From positions 2,232,001-2,296,000 of the forward strand of contig NZ_JAUSXI010000001.1 of assembly GCF_030815865.1 (NCBI RefSeq): 64,000 bases of DNA, given 5' to 3'. Every line of letters starts with the position of its first letter. Positions within the stretch are counted from its first letter, which is position 1. The position numbers were made by a program, and so were the translations under genes. Below, piece after piece: positions 49,249-58,997 of this stretch. The notes beneath the pieces are model-generated. The model was given only the letters and a program-made list of their open reading frames with translations. It did no database searches and had not been told where the DNA came from. The stretch comes from Arthrobacter globiformis. GTDB lineage: Bacteria; Actinomycetota; Actinomycetes; Actinomycetales; Micrococcaceae.

Positions 49249-49536
49249 ATGTTTCTCGCAGCGGTAGATCCTGGCATCACCCCAAACGCGGATTTCCCCT
49301 TTCTTGATTCGCTCAAACAGATCGGCGGTGGCATCCTGGTCGGCGCCTTCATCGTGATCGCCATCGTGGCGATCATCGGAGCCGCGATGCTCCTGGCAGG
49401 CAAGCTGAGCCAATCCTCACGTTTGGCATCTGGCGGCGGCATGATTCTGCTTTGGACCGGCCCGGTGGCTGCCATTCTGGGCGGTATCAACGGTTACATC
49501 CTCTGGTCCCAGACGGCGTTTCCGCTCGGGTTCTAG
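49249..49536 (+). CDS. Small two-helix membrane protein of the transfer operon (DUF6112-like)
   Basis: 95 residues with two transmembrane helices (about 31-53 and 64-84) and a short leader. Small proteins of this kind (DUF6112-like, VirB2/TrbC-like in topology) stand first in actinobacterial type IV transfer operons. The ATG has CGGAGTG 6 nt upstream. Followed 12 bp later by the TrbL-like gene. A pilin-like role is only a topology-based guess. Confidence 0.65.
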   Translation: MFLAAVDPGITPNADFPFLDSLKQIGGGILVGAFIVIAIVAIIGAAMLLAGKLSQSSRLASGGGMILLWTGPVAAILGGINGYILWSQTAFPLGF

Positions 49537-49548
49537 GTCGAATCAATC

Positions 49549-50949
49549 GTGCCGGTTCAGTGTGATCTGAACGGATGGTGGCCGCCCGGTTGCGGTCTCG
49601 TGTCGCAGGCTAACGACGGCGTCCAGAGTTCCATCACGTCGTTCTTTGCCAGCATTCTGGAGAACGTCGCTTCCTGGATCTGGTCCTTCATCACGGGTGC
49701 TTTCGGCGTCTCGAAGGTTGATGATTCCCAGTGGGACTCCGTTCTGGGGCTGACGAACTGGTGGGTAGTCGTCATGATGACCCCACTCGCCATTGCGATG
49801 ATCCTGCAGCTGTTGTCGGGCCTGATCAGCCAGCAGCCGCGCCGGCTGGTGCGGGCGTTGGTTGGCGGTGCGACCGCAATTCCCATGGTGGCCGGCGCTG
49901 TCTACCTGGTTCGCCAGCTCACCAAGGTCGGTGATGACGCCGCCACAGCGCTCTTGGACACCCTGGACACGGATCCCTATGTCCTGTTCATGCGGCTCTT
50001 CGGCTTCGAGAAAGCACCCAAAGACTCCGGGAGAGACTGGAATGTCGTCTCGTTGGCCCCCGGGTCGAGTAGCGGCGCTGGGGGCGCCGTCGTCGTTACG
50101 GCCATGGCGGTAATCGTTGTCTGGATTCTCGCATTCATACTGATGTGCTCGATGATCTTTCGGTCCTTCGCGCTCATCCTGCTCGCCGCCGGCGCCCCTG
50201 TTGCTCTCATGCTCATGCCCTGGGAAAAGACGCAATCGTGGGCACGTCGGTGGGGCGAGATCGTCGTCGCCTTGCTGATAGCCAAACCGCTCGCCGCAAC
50301 CGTACTGGCCGTGGCCATCAAGCTCTTCGCCGAGTCGAAGTCATTCGCTGGCCTTAGCGCCGGCGTCGTAGGCATGGCCCTGGCCTGCGGCGCACCGCTG
50401 ATGGCTTTGCGCCTCGTGAGCTTCGCCGGCGGTGAGTTGGCTGCCGCCGCGCAAACGGCTGGCGGTGGCCACGTTCTTTCGCGGAGTTCCGGTTTCGCCG
50501 CGCGGCAGGTCAGTCGACAGACAGGCGGCCGCTTTACCCTCGCGGCATTGGCCAGCCGCTCGACCATGAGTCGCCCGATCCAGTCGACCAAGGCACAGTT
50601 CCCTACGCGCGCACTGCCGCCAAGAGTGCCGCTGCCGGGCCAAATAGCGGGAGCTGCGCCGGCCCGAACTTCCGGTGGGAACGCCGCGGCCTTAATGCCC
50701 GACGGCGGCACACAGGGTCAGGGTTCAACGTTTCCGCGAGCGCGAAGTGACGTTGCGGATTCCCCCCAGTCGAGTCCGAACGCGCTGAGTGGCTCGCTGG
50801 CTACTCAAACAGGCGAGTGCAGCGAGCGCCGGCCGGCTTCACCGGCGTCGGCTGCAAGCACGGCCGCCCCAAGCGCCACGGCGCCGCCGTCTCCCATCCG
50901 TCCCCAAACCACCCCAAAGCCTCCGATTGACAGAGATTCCCATGACTGA
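49549..50949 (+). CDS. TrbL/VirB6-like type IV secretion membrane protein
   Basis: 466 residues, GTG start. N-terminal segment with two Cys, then at least five to six transmembrane helices (about 70-90, 105-125, 183-205, 207-225, 237-260, 275-300) and a long Ala/Pro/Ser-rich cytoplasmic tail (about 320-466). This is the layout of the polytopic inner channel protein VirB6/TrbL in actinobacterial transfer systems. The last 8 nt overlap the next start. The tail end (AASTAAPSATAPPSPIRP) is low complexity. Confidence 0.8.
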   Translation: MPVQCDLNGWWPPGCGLVSQANDGVQSSITSFFASILENVASWIWSFITGAFGVSKVDDSQWDSVLGLTNWWVVVMMTPLAIAMILQLLSGLISQQPRRLVRALVGGATAIPMVAGAVYLVRQLTKVGDDAATALLDTLDTDPYVLFMRLFGFEKAPKDSGRDWNVVSLAPGSSSGAGGAVVVTAMAVIVVWILAFILMCSMIFRSFALILLAAGAPVALMLMPWEKTQSWARRWGEIVVALLIAKPLAATVLAVAIKLFAESKSFAGLSAGVVGMALACGAPLMALRLVSFAGGELAAAAQTAGGGHVLSRSSGFAARQVSRQTGGRFTLAALASRSTMSRPIQSTKAQFPTRALPPRVPLPGQIAGAAPARTSGGNAAALMPDGGTQGQGSTFPRARSDVADSPQSSPNALSGSLATQTGECSERRPASPASAASTAAPSATAPPSPIRPQTTPKPPIDRDSHD

Positions 50950-52447
50950 AAACTCAAGGACCCTAGATGCCGTGAAATTTCCCAGGTACGAGCGCCGCGG
51001 GCTGTTCATGGGCCTGAAGTGGTACCAACTGCTATTGCTGGCGGCCGGCGTTCTGGTGGCCAGCGTTGCCTCGGCAGTCCGCGGGCCCGCAGGCATATTC
51101 ACCTCGGGGCCGTTGTGGCTGGCCCTGATACTTCTCGGACTGCTGCAGTACTCAAGGATTCCTTACCCGGTGTGGGTCAGCCATGCTGTGCTGTTCTTTT
51201 ACAGGTTGGCGGTGAAGCAGACTCGCTTCCTGCTGCGTCCGGAGCGGCCTATCCTAGCCGGGCGACTGGCGCTTCCGGGCGGATTGGGGAATCTGGAACT
51301 GCGCCGTACTTCCCGGGGTGAGTCGTTCATCATGGACTCCCGCGGCGGGGAGGCGATAGCCGTGCTGCGCTGTAGCACGAAATCGTTCGCGCTCATGGAC
51401 GGCGACGATAAGGCCTGGGCGGTACAGGCGTGGTCGAGGGTGCAGGCTGGATTGGCCCAGCGGAGCAGCGTGGCCAGGATTGCTGTCCAGGACTACACCG
51501 TCCCGTATCCCTCCACCTCCCTGCGGGATTTCTACGAGCACGCCGCCGGGCGGCAGTCCGGCAATACCGAGGAACTCACCTGGGGTGAACGCTCGTACGA
51601 GGATCTGATCGCGGCGGCCGGTTCGGCGATGAGCCACGAATTGTTGCTCGCCGTCGTTCTGGACACTTCCAAGGCCCGACGTCGGATCAGGGAGGCAGGA
51701 GGAGGGCTCATCGGCCTCGAACGGGTACTGCGTCTGGAGGTTGAAGCGATTACCACGGCCTTGGGGACACACAGCGTCAGCGTCGAAGAGTGGCTGCCCG
51801 AGGGCAGCATCCTTGACGTCGTTCGTGCTGCCTTCGATCCCGCAGCCGTGGCCAAGGCGGATAAGCAACCGGGCGCCGGCACAACAGGCACGGAGCGCGA
51901 CGACGAATCAGACTCGCCGACTTCCTCCATCCTCGCAGCGCCTATGGCGGTAGAGGAGCATTGGACCCACGTACGGACGGACACCGGCTTCCATCAAACG
52001 TTCTGGGTAGCCGAATGGCCCAGGCAGAAGGTCTTTCCGGGCTTCCTCCACCCCCTGATCTATGTCGGTGAATTCCGCCATACAGTGACAGAGGTGGTCC
52101 GCGCTGTGCCGACAACCGAAGCGCTCCGCGACATCCGGTCTGCCCAGGAAGCCCATGAGACCCGTCGACGGATCAACACGCGCTTCGACAGGCCTCTCAC
52201 CCGCGAGCAGAAGGCTGAGGAAGAAGAAGTCGCACAGCGGGAGGAAGAAATCGTCGCAGGCCACGGCGATGTGCGGCCCGCTGCCTACGTGACCATCACC
52301 GGAACAACAATCGAGGATCTGGCCCGGCACAGACAGGAACTGGAGTCGGCTGCCGCGGGAGCCTTCGTCGAACTTCGCTTGCTGGCGGGGCAACAATGGG
52401 CGGCATTTGTGGCGGGTGCACTCCCGTTCGGACGGGGGCTCCGATGA
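50942..52447 (+). CDS. SCO6880-family (PrgI-like) type IV secretion protein
   Basis: 501 residues. Two N-terminal transmembrane helices (about 25-60) precede a long cytoplasmic domain, matching the SCO6880/PrgI-like family that combines a VirB3-like membrane part with a VirB4-like N-terminal region. The ATG at 50942 lies within the end of the TrbL-like gene (8-nt overlap); the open frame begins earlier at 50789 but inside that gene. The acidic stretch EEEEVAQREEEI near 422-433 is notable. The stop overlaps the VirB4-like start by 4 nt. Confidence 0.82.
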   Translation: MTENSRTLDAVKFPRYERRGLFMGLKWYQLLLLAAGVLVASVASAVRGPAGIFTSGPLWLALILLGLLQYSRIPYPVWVSHAVLFFYRLAVKQTRFLLRPERPILAGRLALPGGLGNLELRRTSRGESFIMDSRGGEAIAVLRCSTKSFALMDGDDKAWAVQAWSRVQAGLAQRSSVARIAVQDYTVPYPSTSLRDFYEHAAGRQSGNTEELTWGERSYEDLIAAAGSAMSHELLLAVVLDTSKARRRIREAGGGLIGLERVLRLEVEAITTALGTHSVSVEEWLPEGSILDVVRAAFDPAAVAKADKQPGAGTTGTERDDESDSPTSSILAAPMAVEEHWTHVRTDTGFHQTFWVAEWPRQKVFPGFLHPLIYVGEFRHTVTEVVRAVPTTEALRDIRSAQEAHETRRRINTRFDRPLTREQKAEEEEVAQREEEIVAGHGDVRPAAYVTITGTTIEDLARHRQELESAAAGAFVELRLLAGQQWAAFVAGALPFGRGLR

Positions 52448-53904
52448 AGCGCTCAATGCACGCTGTTCAGTACGTGCCATCAGGCACCAACCGGAGAGGG
52501 CAGAAAGAACGACGACGGCCCGAGACTTCCGCGGAAAGCAGCCCGTCCGTTTCCCTGCTGGAAAAACTCGGTGCGAAGCTTGGCGCCAGGATGGACGGCC
52601 GGGACCGCGGCGGCGACTGGGGGAGCCGAGAACCGAACTCCCTGCGTGGTCCTCACCGTCTGCGGCCGGCACCGCACCGGGCATCCACCATGACTTTTGC
52701 AGCCGCCTACCCATTCATCACCGAATCTGGGCTGGGCCACGAAGGAACCTACATTGGCACGGATGTCTTCGGCTCTGGGGCGTTCTCCTATGACCCATGG
52801 ATTCTCTACGACAAAGGCGTCATCAGCGGCCCATCGATCGTTGTTATCGGCACTGTTGGAACCGGGAAATCCATGTGTGGCAAATCCCTGGTGGCCAGGT
52901 CGATAACGCTCGGGCGGAAGGCCGCCGTCGCCTCCGATCCCAAGGGGGAGTGGGTTGCCGTCGCCAACGCAGTTGGCGGCAAAGTTATTTCGGTGGGCCC
53001 CGGCCGCCCGGCCCGCGTCAACCCACTCGACGCCGGGCCGCGGTCCAGCGCCCTCAGCGAGGCGCAGTGGCAGGCAGTGGTGCGTCAACGCCGTCGTTAT
53101 CTACTGGTGGCGCTGGTATCCCTGATGCGGCAAGGGACGCCCCTGCGCCCCGTGGAGCATACCGCCTTGGACATGGCCCTGACCGAGACGGTCGCAGAGA
53201 ACTCGAATCCCACGTTGCCGATGGTGCTCGATCACCTGCTGAACCCCTCAAAGGAAACGATCGGACTGGTTGGCAAGGACGGCGGACTGGCCGTCAGCCA
53301 CTCCCTGCGGCGGACAGTCTCTGGCGACCTGGAAGGAATGTTCGATGCTCCTTCCACCGTCGCCTTCGATGCCGACGCGCCCATGATGGTCATGGACACC
53401 TCGGCGCTCATCGGTGCCTCCGAACAAGCGCTGGCGCTCGCAGCCGCATGCGGGGCTACCTGGCTTGAGGCGGCCGTCACCAATCCCGACGGCGGAAAAC
53501 GGCTCGTGGTTTACGACGAGGGCTGGCGCATGCTCGCCGACCCCTACATGCTCGCCAAAATGAGTGAACAGTGGCGGCTGGCCCGTACTTACGGGATCGC
53601 GAATCTGCTCATCATGCACAAAGTGGCTGACCTCAATGAAATCGGCGACAGCACCAGCGGCCACCGGCAAAAGGCCCTCGGCCTTCTCACCGAAGCCGAT
53701 ACCAGGATCATCTACCGTCAGAAGCACGACGCCATGCGCCTGACCAAGGAAGCACTCGGTCTGTCCGAGGCCGAGTGCGATCACGTGGAAAACCTCCCCA
53801 AGGGCGTTGGACTCTGGAAGGTTGGAAACCGGTCCTTCATCGTGGCAAACCGCGTAACGACCGATGAGTTAGAAGTATTCGGCACCGACGCCCGGATGTT
53901 GTGA
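52444..53904 (+). CDS. VirB4-like conjugal transfer ATPase
   Basis: 486 residues. Walker A is GTVGTGKSMCGKSLV (about 138-152); Walker B is KRLVVYDEGWRML (about 354-366) with Asp-Glu; a motor motif RTYGIANLLIMHKVADL follows. These features match VirB4/TraE-type ATPases that power substrate translocation. The first 80 residues are basic and disordered. The ATG at 52444 overlaps the SCO6880-like stop in ATGA. Confidence 0.88.
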   Translation: MKRSMHAVQYVPSGTNRRGQKERRRPETSAESSPSVSLLEKLGAKLGARMDGRDRGGDWGSREPNSLRGPHRLRPAPHRASTMTFAAAYPFITESGLGHEGTYIGTDVFGSGAFSYDPWILYDKGVISGPSIVVIGTVGTGKSMCGKSLVARSITLGRKAAVASDPKGEWVAVANAVGGKVISVGPGRPARVNPLDAGPRSSALSEAQWQAVVRQRRRYLLVALVSLMRQGTPLRPVEHTALDMALTETVAENSNPTLPMVLDHLLNPSKETIGLVGKDGGLAVSHSLRRTVSGDLEGMFDAPSTVAFDADAPMMVMDTSALIGASEQALALAAACGATWLEAAVTNPDGGKRLVVYDEGWRMLADPYMLAKMSEQWRLARTYGIANLLIMHKVADLNEIGDSTSGHRQKALGLLTEADTRIIYRQKHDAMRLTKEALGLSEAECDHVENLPKGVGLWKVGNRSFIVANRVTTDELEVFGTDARML

Positions 53905-53913
53905 GGCAAACCC

Positions 53914-55725
53914 ATGACTTCCCGTCGAGGTACCGACAACCCCTTGCTCACCGCTGCCCTCGTTGCCGCGGCCGCTTACATTTGCCTCTGCTTTCTCGTT
54001 CAGGCCGCCGCAAATCTCGCCGTGACTTGGCGCTGCGGCAGAAGTACGCCGTCCCCGTTCAATCCGGCAGCCGCCGTCGGACTTTTCATTGGCCGGATCG
54101 ACTGGATCATCCATGCTCCGCAGAGGTGCGACGTTGGGACAGGCAGCGTCTGGTGGATCGTTGGCCCGATGCTTCTAGTACTCGCGGCGCTCGCCGTCGG
54201 GTCCGTCTTGCTTTGGCGCAGATGGAAGCAATCCGGCGCGTGGCTGCGGCAGGACATCCTGAATCGTGAGGGCATCGCCCGACGGGCGGAGATCCAGCAG
54301 GATTTCGGTCGGAGGGCCGTCCTGAGACGAGGGAAAGTTACAAGGCCGGGACTGGCCAAGCCGCAGATCCAGGACGTGGCCTGGACGTTGGGCCGATCCC
54401 GCGGCGTGACCATCCATGTCTCCACGGAAGAGTCGATGGTCATCCAGGGTGCTCCGCGCTCCGGCAAGGGCCTCTACGTGATCATCAATGCCATCCTCGA
54501 TGCCCCAGGCGCCGTGGTGACAACGTCCACGCGGGCCGACAACCTGGCTGTCACCATGAAGGCGCGTGCCAGCGGAGGGCGGCCGGTAACTGTGTTCGAT
54601 CCGCAGGGCATGTCCGGCTTGCCGTCAACCCTCCGCTGGTCACCTGTGCGGGGGTGCGAGAACCCGGACATAGCCACCCGCCGCGCGCTGGTCATCACTG
54701 CGGACACGGAGATGAAGGGCGAGAATGCGGCGTGGCAAAAGCGCTCGCTGATTATCCTGCAGTGCCTTCTGCACGCTGCAGCTTTGTCTGGTGAGGGAGT
54801 CCGAGCTTTTCGCCGATGGTCGTCCAGCCCGGTCTTGGCACGGGAGGCGCTGGAAATCCTCAGCCGGAAAGACGCAGCCTTGGGCTGGCAGGCGGACCTG
54901 ATGGGCATCCTCGAGGATGACCCGAGGAACACTTCCAACTCGTGGATTGGTGTTTCGGCTGCCGTCGCTCCGCTGTCCTCTCCGAAAGTTCTCTCCGCCT
55001 TGGATCCCCAGGACGAATCCGAGGAATTCGATCCCAAGCGGTTCATTCGAGACTGTGGCACGCTCTACCTGATTGGCACCCGGGCAGGCGCTGCCGCGGC
55101 TGGTCCTTACCTGTCGGCCCTGATTGACGACATCGACAACGCCGCACGTGAGATGGCGTTTGTTGCTCCGGGCGGCAGGTTGGACCCCCCCTTGTCCCTG
55201 ATCTTGGACGAGATCGCCAACTTGGCCCCATGGCCGGGGCTGCCCACTGTTCTCTCCGATGGCGGCGGCATCGGCATCTCGACCCTTGTCGTCCTGCAGT
55301 CGCTCTCGCAGGCACGGACCGGTTGGTCTGTCGACGAAGCAGCCACGATCTGGGACTCAGCCATTATCAAGGTGATTTTCGGCGGCGGCTCGGACGAACG
55401 TGATTTGCGTTCCTTAGCCGGGCTGCTTGGGGAGCGCAGCATCACGCTCAACACCCGGTCCTGGTCCGCGCAAGGGCGTCAGACCGGTGAACAGATACGA
55501 GAAAGCCCGGTCCTGCCGCTCCATGAGATCCGTCGTCTGCCAGCCGGCACCGCCCTGATGCTAGGGCGGCGCAGCCGCCCAATCCTCCTGGACCTGCGCG
55601 AATGGCACAAGCGAAAAGACGGCGCCGAACTGGGACGGTCCAAACGGGAGGTCGAACAGGCCCTGGCGGACGGCCATGTTTTGCGACAGCAAGCAACAGG
55701 TGAGGTGAGCGATGACCAGCCGTGA
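53914..55725 (+). CDS. VirD4/TraG-like type IV coupling protein
   Basis: 603 residues. Two N-terminal transmembrane helices (about 12-32 and 85-105) are followed by the coupling ATPase: Walker A GAPRSGKGLYVI (about 179-190), Walker B LSLILDEIANLAP (about 425-437) and IGISTLVVLQSLSQAR (about 449-464). It recruits the relaxosome to the channel. It follows the VirB4-like gene by 9 bp and overlaps the DUF4913 gene by 14 bp. Confidence 0.92.
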   Translation: MTSRRGTDNPLLTAALVAAAAYICLCFLVQAAANLAVTWRCGRSTPSPFNPAAAVGLFIGRIDWIIHAPQRCDVGTGSVWWIVGPMLLVLAALAVGSVLLWRRWKQSGAWLRQDILNREGIARRAEIQQDFGRRAVLRRGKVTRPGLAKPQIQDVAWTLGRSRGVTIHVSTEESMVIQGAPRSGKGLYVIINAILDAPGAVVTTSTRADNLAVTMKARASGGRPVTVFDPQGMSGLPSTLRWSPVRGCENPDIATRRALVITADTEMKGENAAWQKRSLIILQCLLHAAALSGEGVRAFRRWSSSPVLAREALEILSRKDAALGWQADLMGILEDDPRNTSNSWIGVSAAVAPLSSPKVLSALDPQDESEEFDPKRFIRDCGTLYLIGTRAGAAAAGPYLSALIDDIDNAAREMAFVAPGGRLDPPLSLILDEIANLAPWPGLPTVLSDGGGIGISTLVVLQSLSQARTGWSVDEAATIWDSAIIKVIFGGGSDERDLRSLAGLLGERSITLNTRSWSAQGRQTGEQIRESPVLPLHEIRRLPAGTALMLGRRSRPILLDLREWHKRKDGAELGRSKREVEQALADGHVLRQQATGEVSDDQP

Positions 55726-56221
55726 CGACGTCGAACGCTTTGAGATCCCCTCATCTGGAGCAGAAGACGATGAACTGACAGCGGAGCTCTTCCGCTCCGC
55801 GTTCCGTCCGCCGAGCCGGACATCCGGCGTAGCGCATCGCTGGCGGGAGCTGACCGCTGAGCAGGCCCCAAACGTGTGGACCGCTTTGGCGGTCTGGGTC
55901 CGGTGGCTCGTTGGCACCTATCAGCTGACAACGTCCGTGGTTCCGGATTGCTGGTGGCGTCACTCCGAGATCGTTGCCGAGCTCTACGCGCTACAACGGG
56001 CGGAGCTGGCCTCTTACGGAGGCGACGATCCTGGATTCGGACCCTTGGCCTTCCACGAAAGGCTGCCCCACGCCGTCGAACGTCTGCGGACGCATACAAG
56101 GACAGCCGGCTGTGTCGGGTTGCAGGCACACAAGGACCCAACGCCGAGAGCCTTGCCCACGGACGCACCAGAGTTCATTGAGTGGCAGACCGCTCCCCAT
56201 CAGTCCGGACTCGAGTTCTAA
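55712..56221 (+). CDS. DUF4913-family protein
   Basis: 169 residues. The segment LAVWVRWLVGTYQLTTSVVPDCWWRHSEIVAELYALQRAELASY (about 56-99) is the DUF4913 signature (WVxWL, then CWxxHxxxVxEL). The family is found next to actinobacterial conjugation genes and has no known activity. The ATG at 55712 lies 14 bp inside the coupling-protein gene, so translation is coupled. Confidence 0.75.
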   Translation: MTSRDDVERFEIPSSGAEDDELTAELFRSAFRPPSRTSGVAHRWRELTAEQAPNVWTALAVWVRWLVGTYQLTTSVVPDCWWRHSEIVAELYALQRAELASYGGDDPGFGPLAFHERLPHAVERLRTHTRTAGCVGLQAHKDPTPRALPTDAPEFIEWQTAPHQSGLEF

Positions 56222-56248
56222 AGTCAGGCCGTTGCCGCGGCTGAGGAC

Positions 56249-57466
56249 ATGAACAGATATCCGCTGGATCGCCCCGGCGGAACCCAAGAAGCACGGAAGG
56301 CGGCTGTCGTGGCCCCCAAATCTGACGACGCGTGGAACGACTTGGCGGCAGATGCGCCCTCGAACACCAATGAATCCAGTGCGCGCATGACACCGGAAGA
56401 GCGCATCTCCGTGTTGACCGACGGTCTCCACAAGATCCTTGATAAGGCAGTGGATTCTCCCTCGCACTGGCAAGTACTGCTTGACGCGTCATCAACGCTA
56501 TGGCGGTACTCGGGCGGCAATGTCGCCTTGCTCATGTTGCAGATGGCCCAACGCGGCACTGAGGCACCGACCCTGGTCGCTGGATACAAGGAATGGGCCC
56601 GCCACGGTCGTACTGTGTCTCGGGGTGAACACGCACTCTGGGTTATCGCTCCGCGCACGGCCCGAGTCCAGCAAGTGGCGCTTCCTGACGGGACCCGGCA
56701 ACGCATCCCCGCGGGCGGGCAGCTGCCACACGGCGCCGTCGACGATGGCAAGAAGACTGTTATCACCGGCTGGCGCGGTCAGGCGGTATTCGACGTCTCC
56801 CAGACACAGGGAACTCCACTGCTTGTGCCACGCGGCGGTGCCGACTCGGTAGCCAACGCTCCCGAGCTGTGGAGCTCGCTTGAAGCTGTAGCGAACAGCC
56901 ATGGCTTCAAGGTTGATGTCACGGCGGCGCAGTACGGGCTGACCAGCGGCTTTACAGATTTCGCCGAACACCGGGTCCAGGTTGGCGCGTGGCTCAGCCC
57001 TGAAGAGCGAACAGCGGTGCTCGCACACGAGCTCGGACATGTGCTTCTTCACGGACCTGATGACGAGCTGGGGAGGCTCTATGGCAGCAGCGCCGACCAC
57101 CGCGGACTGGCTGAGGTAGAGGCTGAATCCGTGGCCTACACGGTGCTCAAGGCCCACGGGATAGACCGCGGCCCCCAATCTGCGTCCTATCTGGCCGGTT
57201 GGGCTGACGCCGTCCTCGATGCGGAGCACGATGCGATGGCCCAAGAAGGATCTCGCAGGCTGCCAGCGTCACGTGTGGACATCGCGAAGTCGGTACTGGG
57301 GCGAGTCACCGCTGCCAGCAAAGGAATTCTCGAAATCACGATTCCTCCGGGATTTGGCGGCAAGATCACCGCTGTCGACGCGGATCCTCGGCTGAGTCCG
57401 ACGGCGACATACGTCGGGTTGGGAGGACCCACGACGTCGGACGGGCCGGTGATGGCAGGCCCTTGA
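56249..57466 (+). CDS. ArdC-like anti-restriction protein with Zn metallopeptidase motif
   Basis: 405 residues. An N-terminal ArdC-like ssDNA-binding region (about 65-130: SHWQVLLDASSTLWRYSGGNVALLMLQ, WVIAPRTARVQQ) precedes a metallopeptidase domain with HExxH in AVLAHELGHVLLHG (about 254-267) and a downstream Glu in EVEAESVAYTVLKAHG. Plasmid ArdC proteins protect incoming ssDNA from restriction. Position in the transfer operon and next to ssb fits that use. Confidence 0.8.
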   Translation: MNRYPLDRPGGTQEARKAAVVAPKSDDAWNDLAADAPSNTNESSARMTPEERISVLTDGLHKILDKAVDSPSHWQVLLDASSTLWRYSGGNVALLMLQMAQRGTEAPTLVAGYKEWARHGRTVSRGEHALWVIAPRTARVQQVALPDGTRQRIPAGGQLPHGAVDDGKKTVITGWRGQAVFDVSQTQGTPLLVPRGGADSVANAPELWSSLEAVANSHGFKVDVTAAQYGLTSGFTDFAEHRVQVGAWLSPEERTAVLAHELGHVLLHGPDDELGRLYGSSADHRGLAEVEAESVAYTVLKAHGIDRGPQSASYLAGWADAVLDAEHDAMAQEGSRRLPASRVDIAKSVLGRVTAASKGILEITIPPGFGGKITAVDADPRLSPTATYVGLGGPTTSDGPVMAGP

Positions 57467-57526
57467 GTTCGACGGCATCTATCTGTCCGGCGGGAAAGTC
57501 CCACCGGCTCGTGGAAGGACAAGGAA

Positions 57527-58036
57527 ATGAGTACCAGGATCCCGATTAACATTGCCGGCAACCTCGTTGCCGACCCTGAATTGAGCGTAGGCGAAAGCGG
57601 CGTGGCGCACGCCAAGCTGCGCGTCGCCGTCAACCAGCGAATCCAGGGCGCGGACGGCACTTGGCAGGACGGTGAACCCGTCTTCCACAATGTGTCGGCG
57701 TTCCGAGCGCTGGCAGAGAACGCAGCGACCTCGCTGAAGAAAGGTGACCCGGTCACTGTGGCAGGTGAGCTGGAATTCCGCTCCTACGAGAAAGACGGGG
57801 AACGCCGCGAGGCCCGCCGTATTGTGGCAGACACCATTGGACCGGATTTGCGCTTCGGCGCTGCGGCCTACCAGCGGTCATCGCATGCTGCCGTTGCGGC
57901 TCCGGCTCCTCAGGTTCAAGTCGGTCGCGAGCCGGCCCCGGCGGAGCCTGAGGTGCCGGCGTATAACGTCTCGCTTAAGGGCCCGGTGTTCTTGCCCCCT
58001 AGAGGCCAAGCGCCGGGGAATCAGATCAGCTTTTAG
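57527..58036 (+). CDS. ssb: Single-stranded DNA-binding protein
   Basis: 169 residues. An OB fold (about 1-110): MSTRIPINIAGNLVADPEL, AVNQRIQGADGTWQDGEPVFHNVSAFRALAENAATSLKKGDPVTVAGELEFRSYEKDGERR. The C-terminal tail is Pro/Ala-rich and ends in GNQISF, lacking the acidic DDDIPF tip found in chromosomal SSB. This suggests a transfer-specific SSB with reduced partner binding. It has its own start after AAGGACAAGGAA, 60 bp after the ArdC-like gene, and closes the operon. Confidence 0.92.
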   Translation: MSTRIPINIAGNLVADPELSVGESGVAHAKLRVAVNQRIQGADGTWQDGEPVFHNVSAFRALAENAATSLKKGDPVTVAGELEFRSYEKDGERREARRIVADTIGPDLRFGAAAYQRSSHAAVAAPAPQVQVGREPAPAEPEVPAYNVSLKGPVFLPPRGQAPGNQISF

Positions 58037-58082
58037 GGGCTGCTGGTGGATTGGGTTGCGGGGGTCGTGGCCTGACTAGACG

Positions 58083-58122
58083 GATGAATCGGAAGGCAAG
58101 CTTGGCTGTCTTCCGATTCATC
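58083..58122 (+). terminator. Inverted repeat after ssb
   Basis: GATGAATCGGAAG (58083-58095) and CTTCCGATTCATC (58110-58122) pair over 13 bp with a 14-nt loop, 47 nt after the ssb stop and followed by ATTTAAGG. It likely ends the transfer operon transcript. Confidence 0.65.
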
Positions 58123-58679
58123 ATTTAAGGGAGCCGTTGCAAGTAGTCCGTTCTAAGTGATCTCGGTCCTCTTTTCCACTTTGTTTGACCGCATCATCGC
58201 CGACGGAGCGCCGGAGATGCTTTCCCCGGCTCCCGCCGCGACCCCAAATGATTTCTTCCACACTCGGTCCACCGATGGCCTCCAGACTCAGGCCGTCCGT
58301 GCGCCGACGATAGAGCGCTAGGCTCGAATGGCAACTTACAGCTGCGGGGACCGCCCATAACCCTGACGGGATCGCCTTCCGGCGAGCCGGGCAAGCGGCC
58401 CTGGGGACTGCAGCGTTCCCGGGCTTCGATCCGTCCGTCAACGGTTTGACAAGGTCGTGAGCGTTTCGGCGCCATGACACGAGGGCCTTCCCACGCTAGT
58501 TTTGGCAGGAACCAGCTTGATTCTTAGAACAGGCGGCCCGAGCAGTCTTACGGATATAGGCCAAGACGTCCGGGATAGGGCCGAACGTGGGCTACTAATG
58601 GTGCCCACCGGGCAAGAGGAAATCGCAATCATGATGCCCGTGGTTCAGTGTTAGTACTCCTAGAGCGGGAGGAAAAACA
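58123..58679. other. Non-coding gap after the transfer operon
   Basis: 557 bp with only short, composition-driven open frames on the minus strand that lack start signals and family similarity. I see no tRNA, hairpin cluster or repeat. The last 30 bp hold the ribosome binding site (GGGAGG) of the 58680 gene. An origin of transfer could sit here, but no typical nic motif is recognised. Confidence 0.5.
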
Positions 58680-58886
58680 ATGAGCGTTGAGGATATGAAG
58701 GTTAAGTTCGTTGGCAAGCGCGTGAAGTTCACTGGCATGTTCGGGAAGACTGACGGGTCTGTTGCGAAGGTTTGGCGCATCACGAATCACGGCATTTGGG
58801 TTACGCTACCGGACGGTAGCCGTCAGCAATGGCACCCTGAGAGCATCACCGTTGTACTACCCGTGAATGACAGCACTAACCGCTAG
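58680..58886 (+). CDS. Small hypothetical protein
   Basis: 68 residues. MSVEDMKVKFVGKRVKFTGMFGKTDGSVAKVWRITN then a Trp-rich beta-like segment (GIWVTLPDGSRQQWHPESI). It looks like a small SH3-like beta barrel, basic at the front. A good Shine-Dalgarno (GGGAGGAAAAACA) precedes the ATG, which supports expression. Unknown function; between the ssb operon and the secreted-protein cluster. Confidence 0.6.
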   Translation: MSVEDMKVKFVGKRVKFTGMFGKTDGSVAKVWRITNHGIWVTLPDGSRQQWHPESITVVLPVNDSTNR

Positions 58887-58997
58887 ATTCAGCATCAAAG
58901 GCCTCTGCTGGGGAGTTTCGCACAATACAGTTCAAGAACAAGTTTCAATGGGGGAAATCGTGGGTCTCACAACAACTACAACCGCGTCAGTAAAAAA

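Noticed and set aside
58121..58632. Minus-strand open frames in the gap after ssb
   Set aside because: No ribosome binding site, no recognisable family and overlap with the ssb terminator; counted as non-coding.
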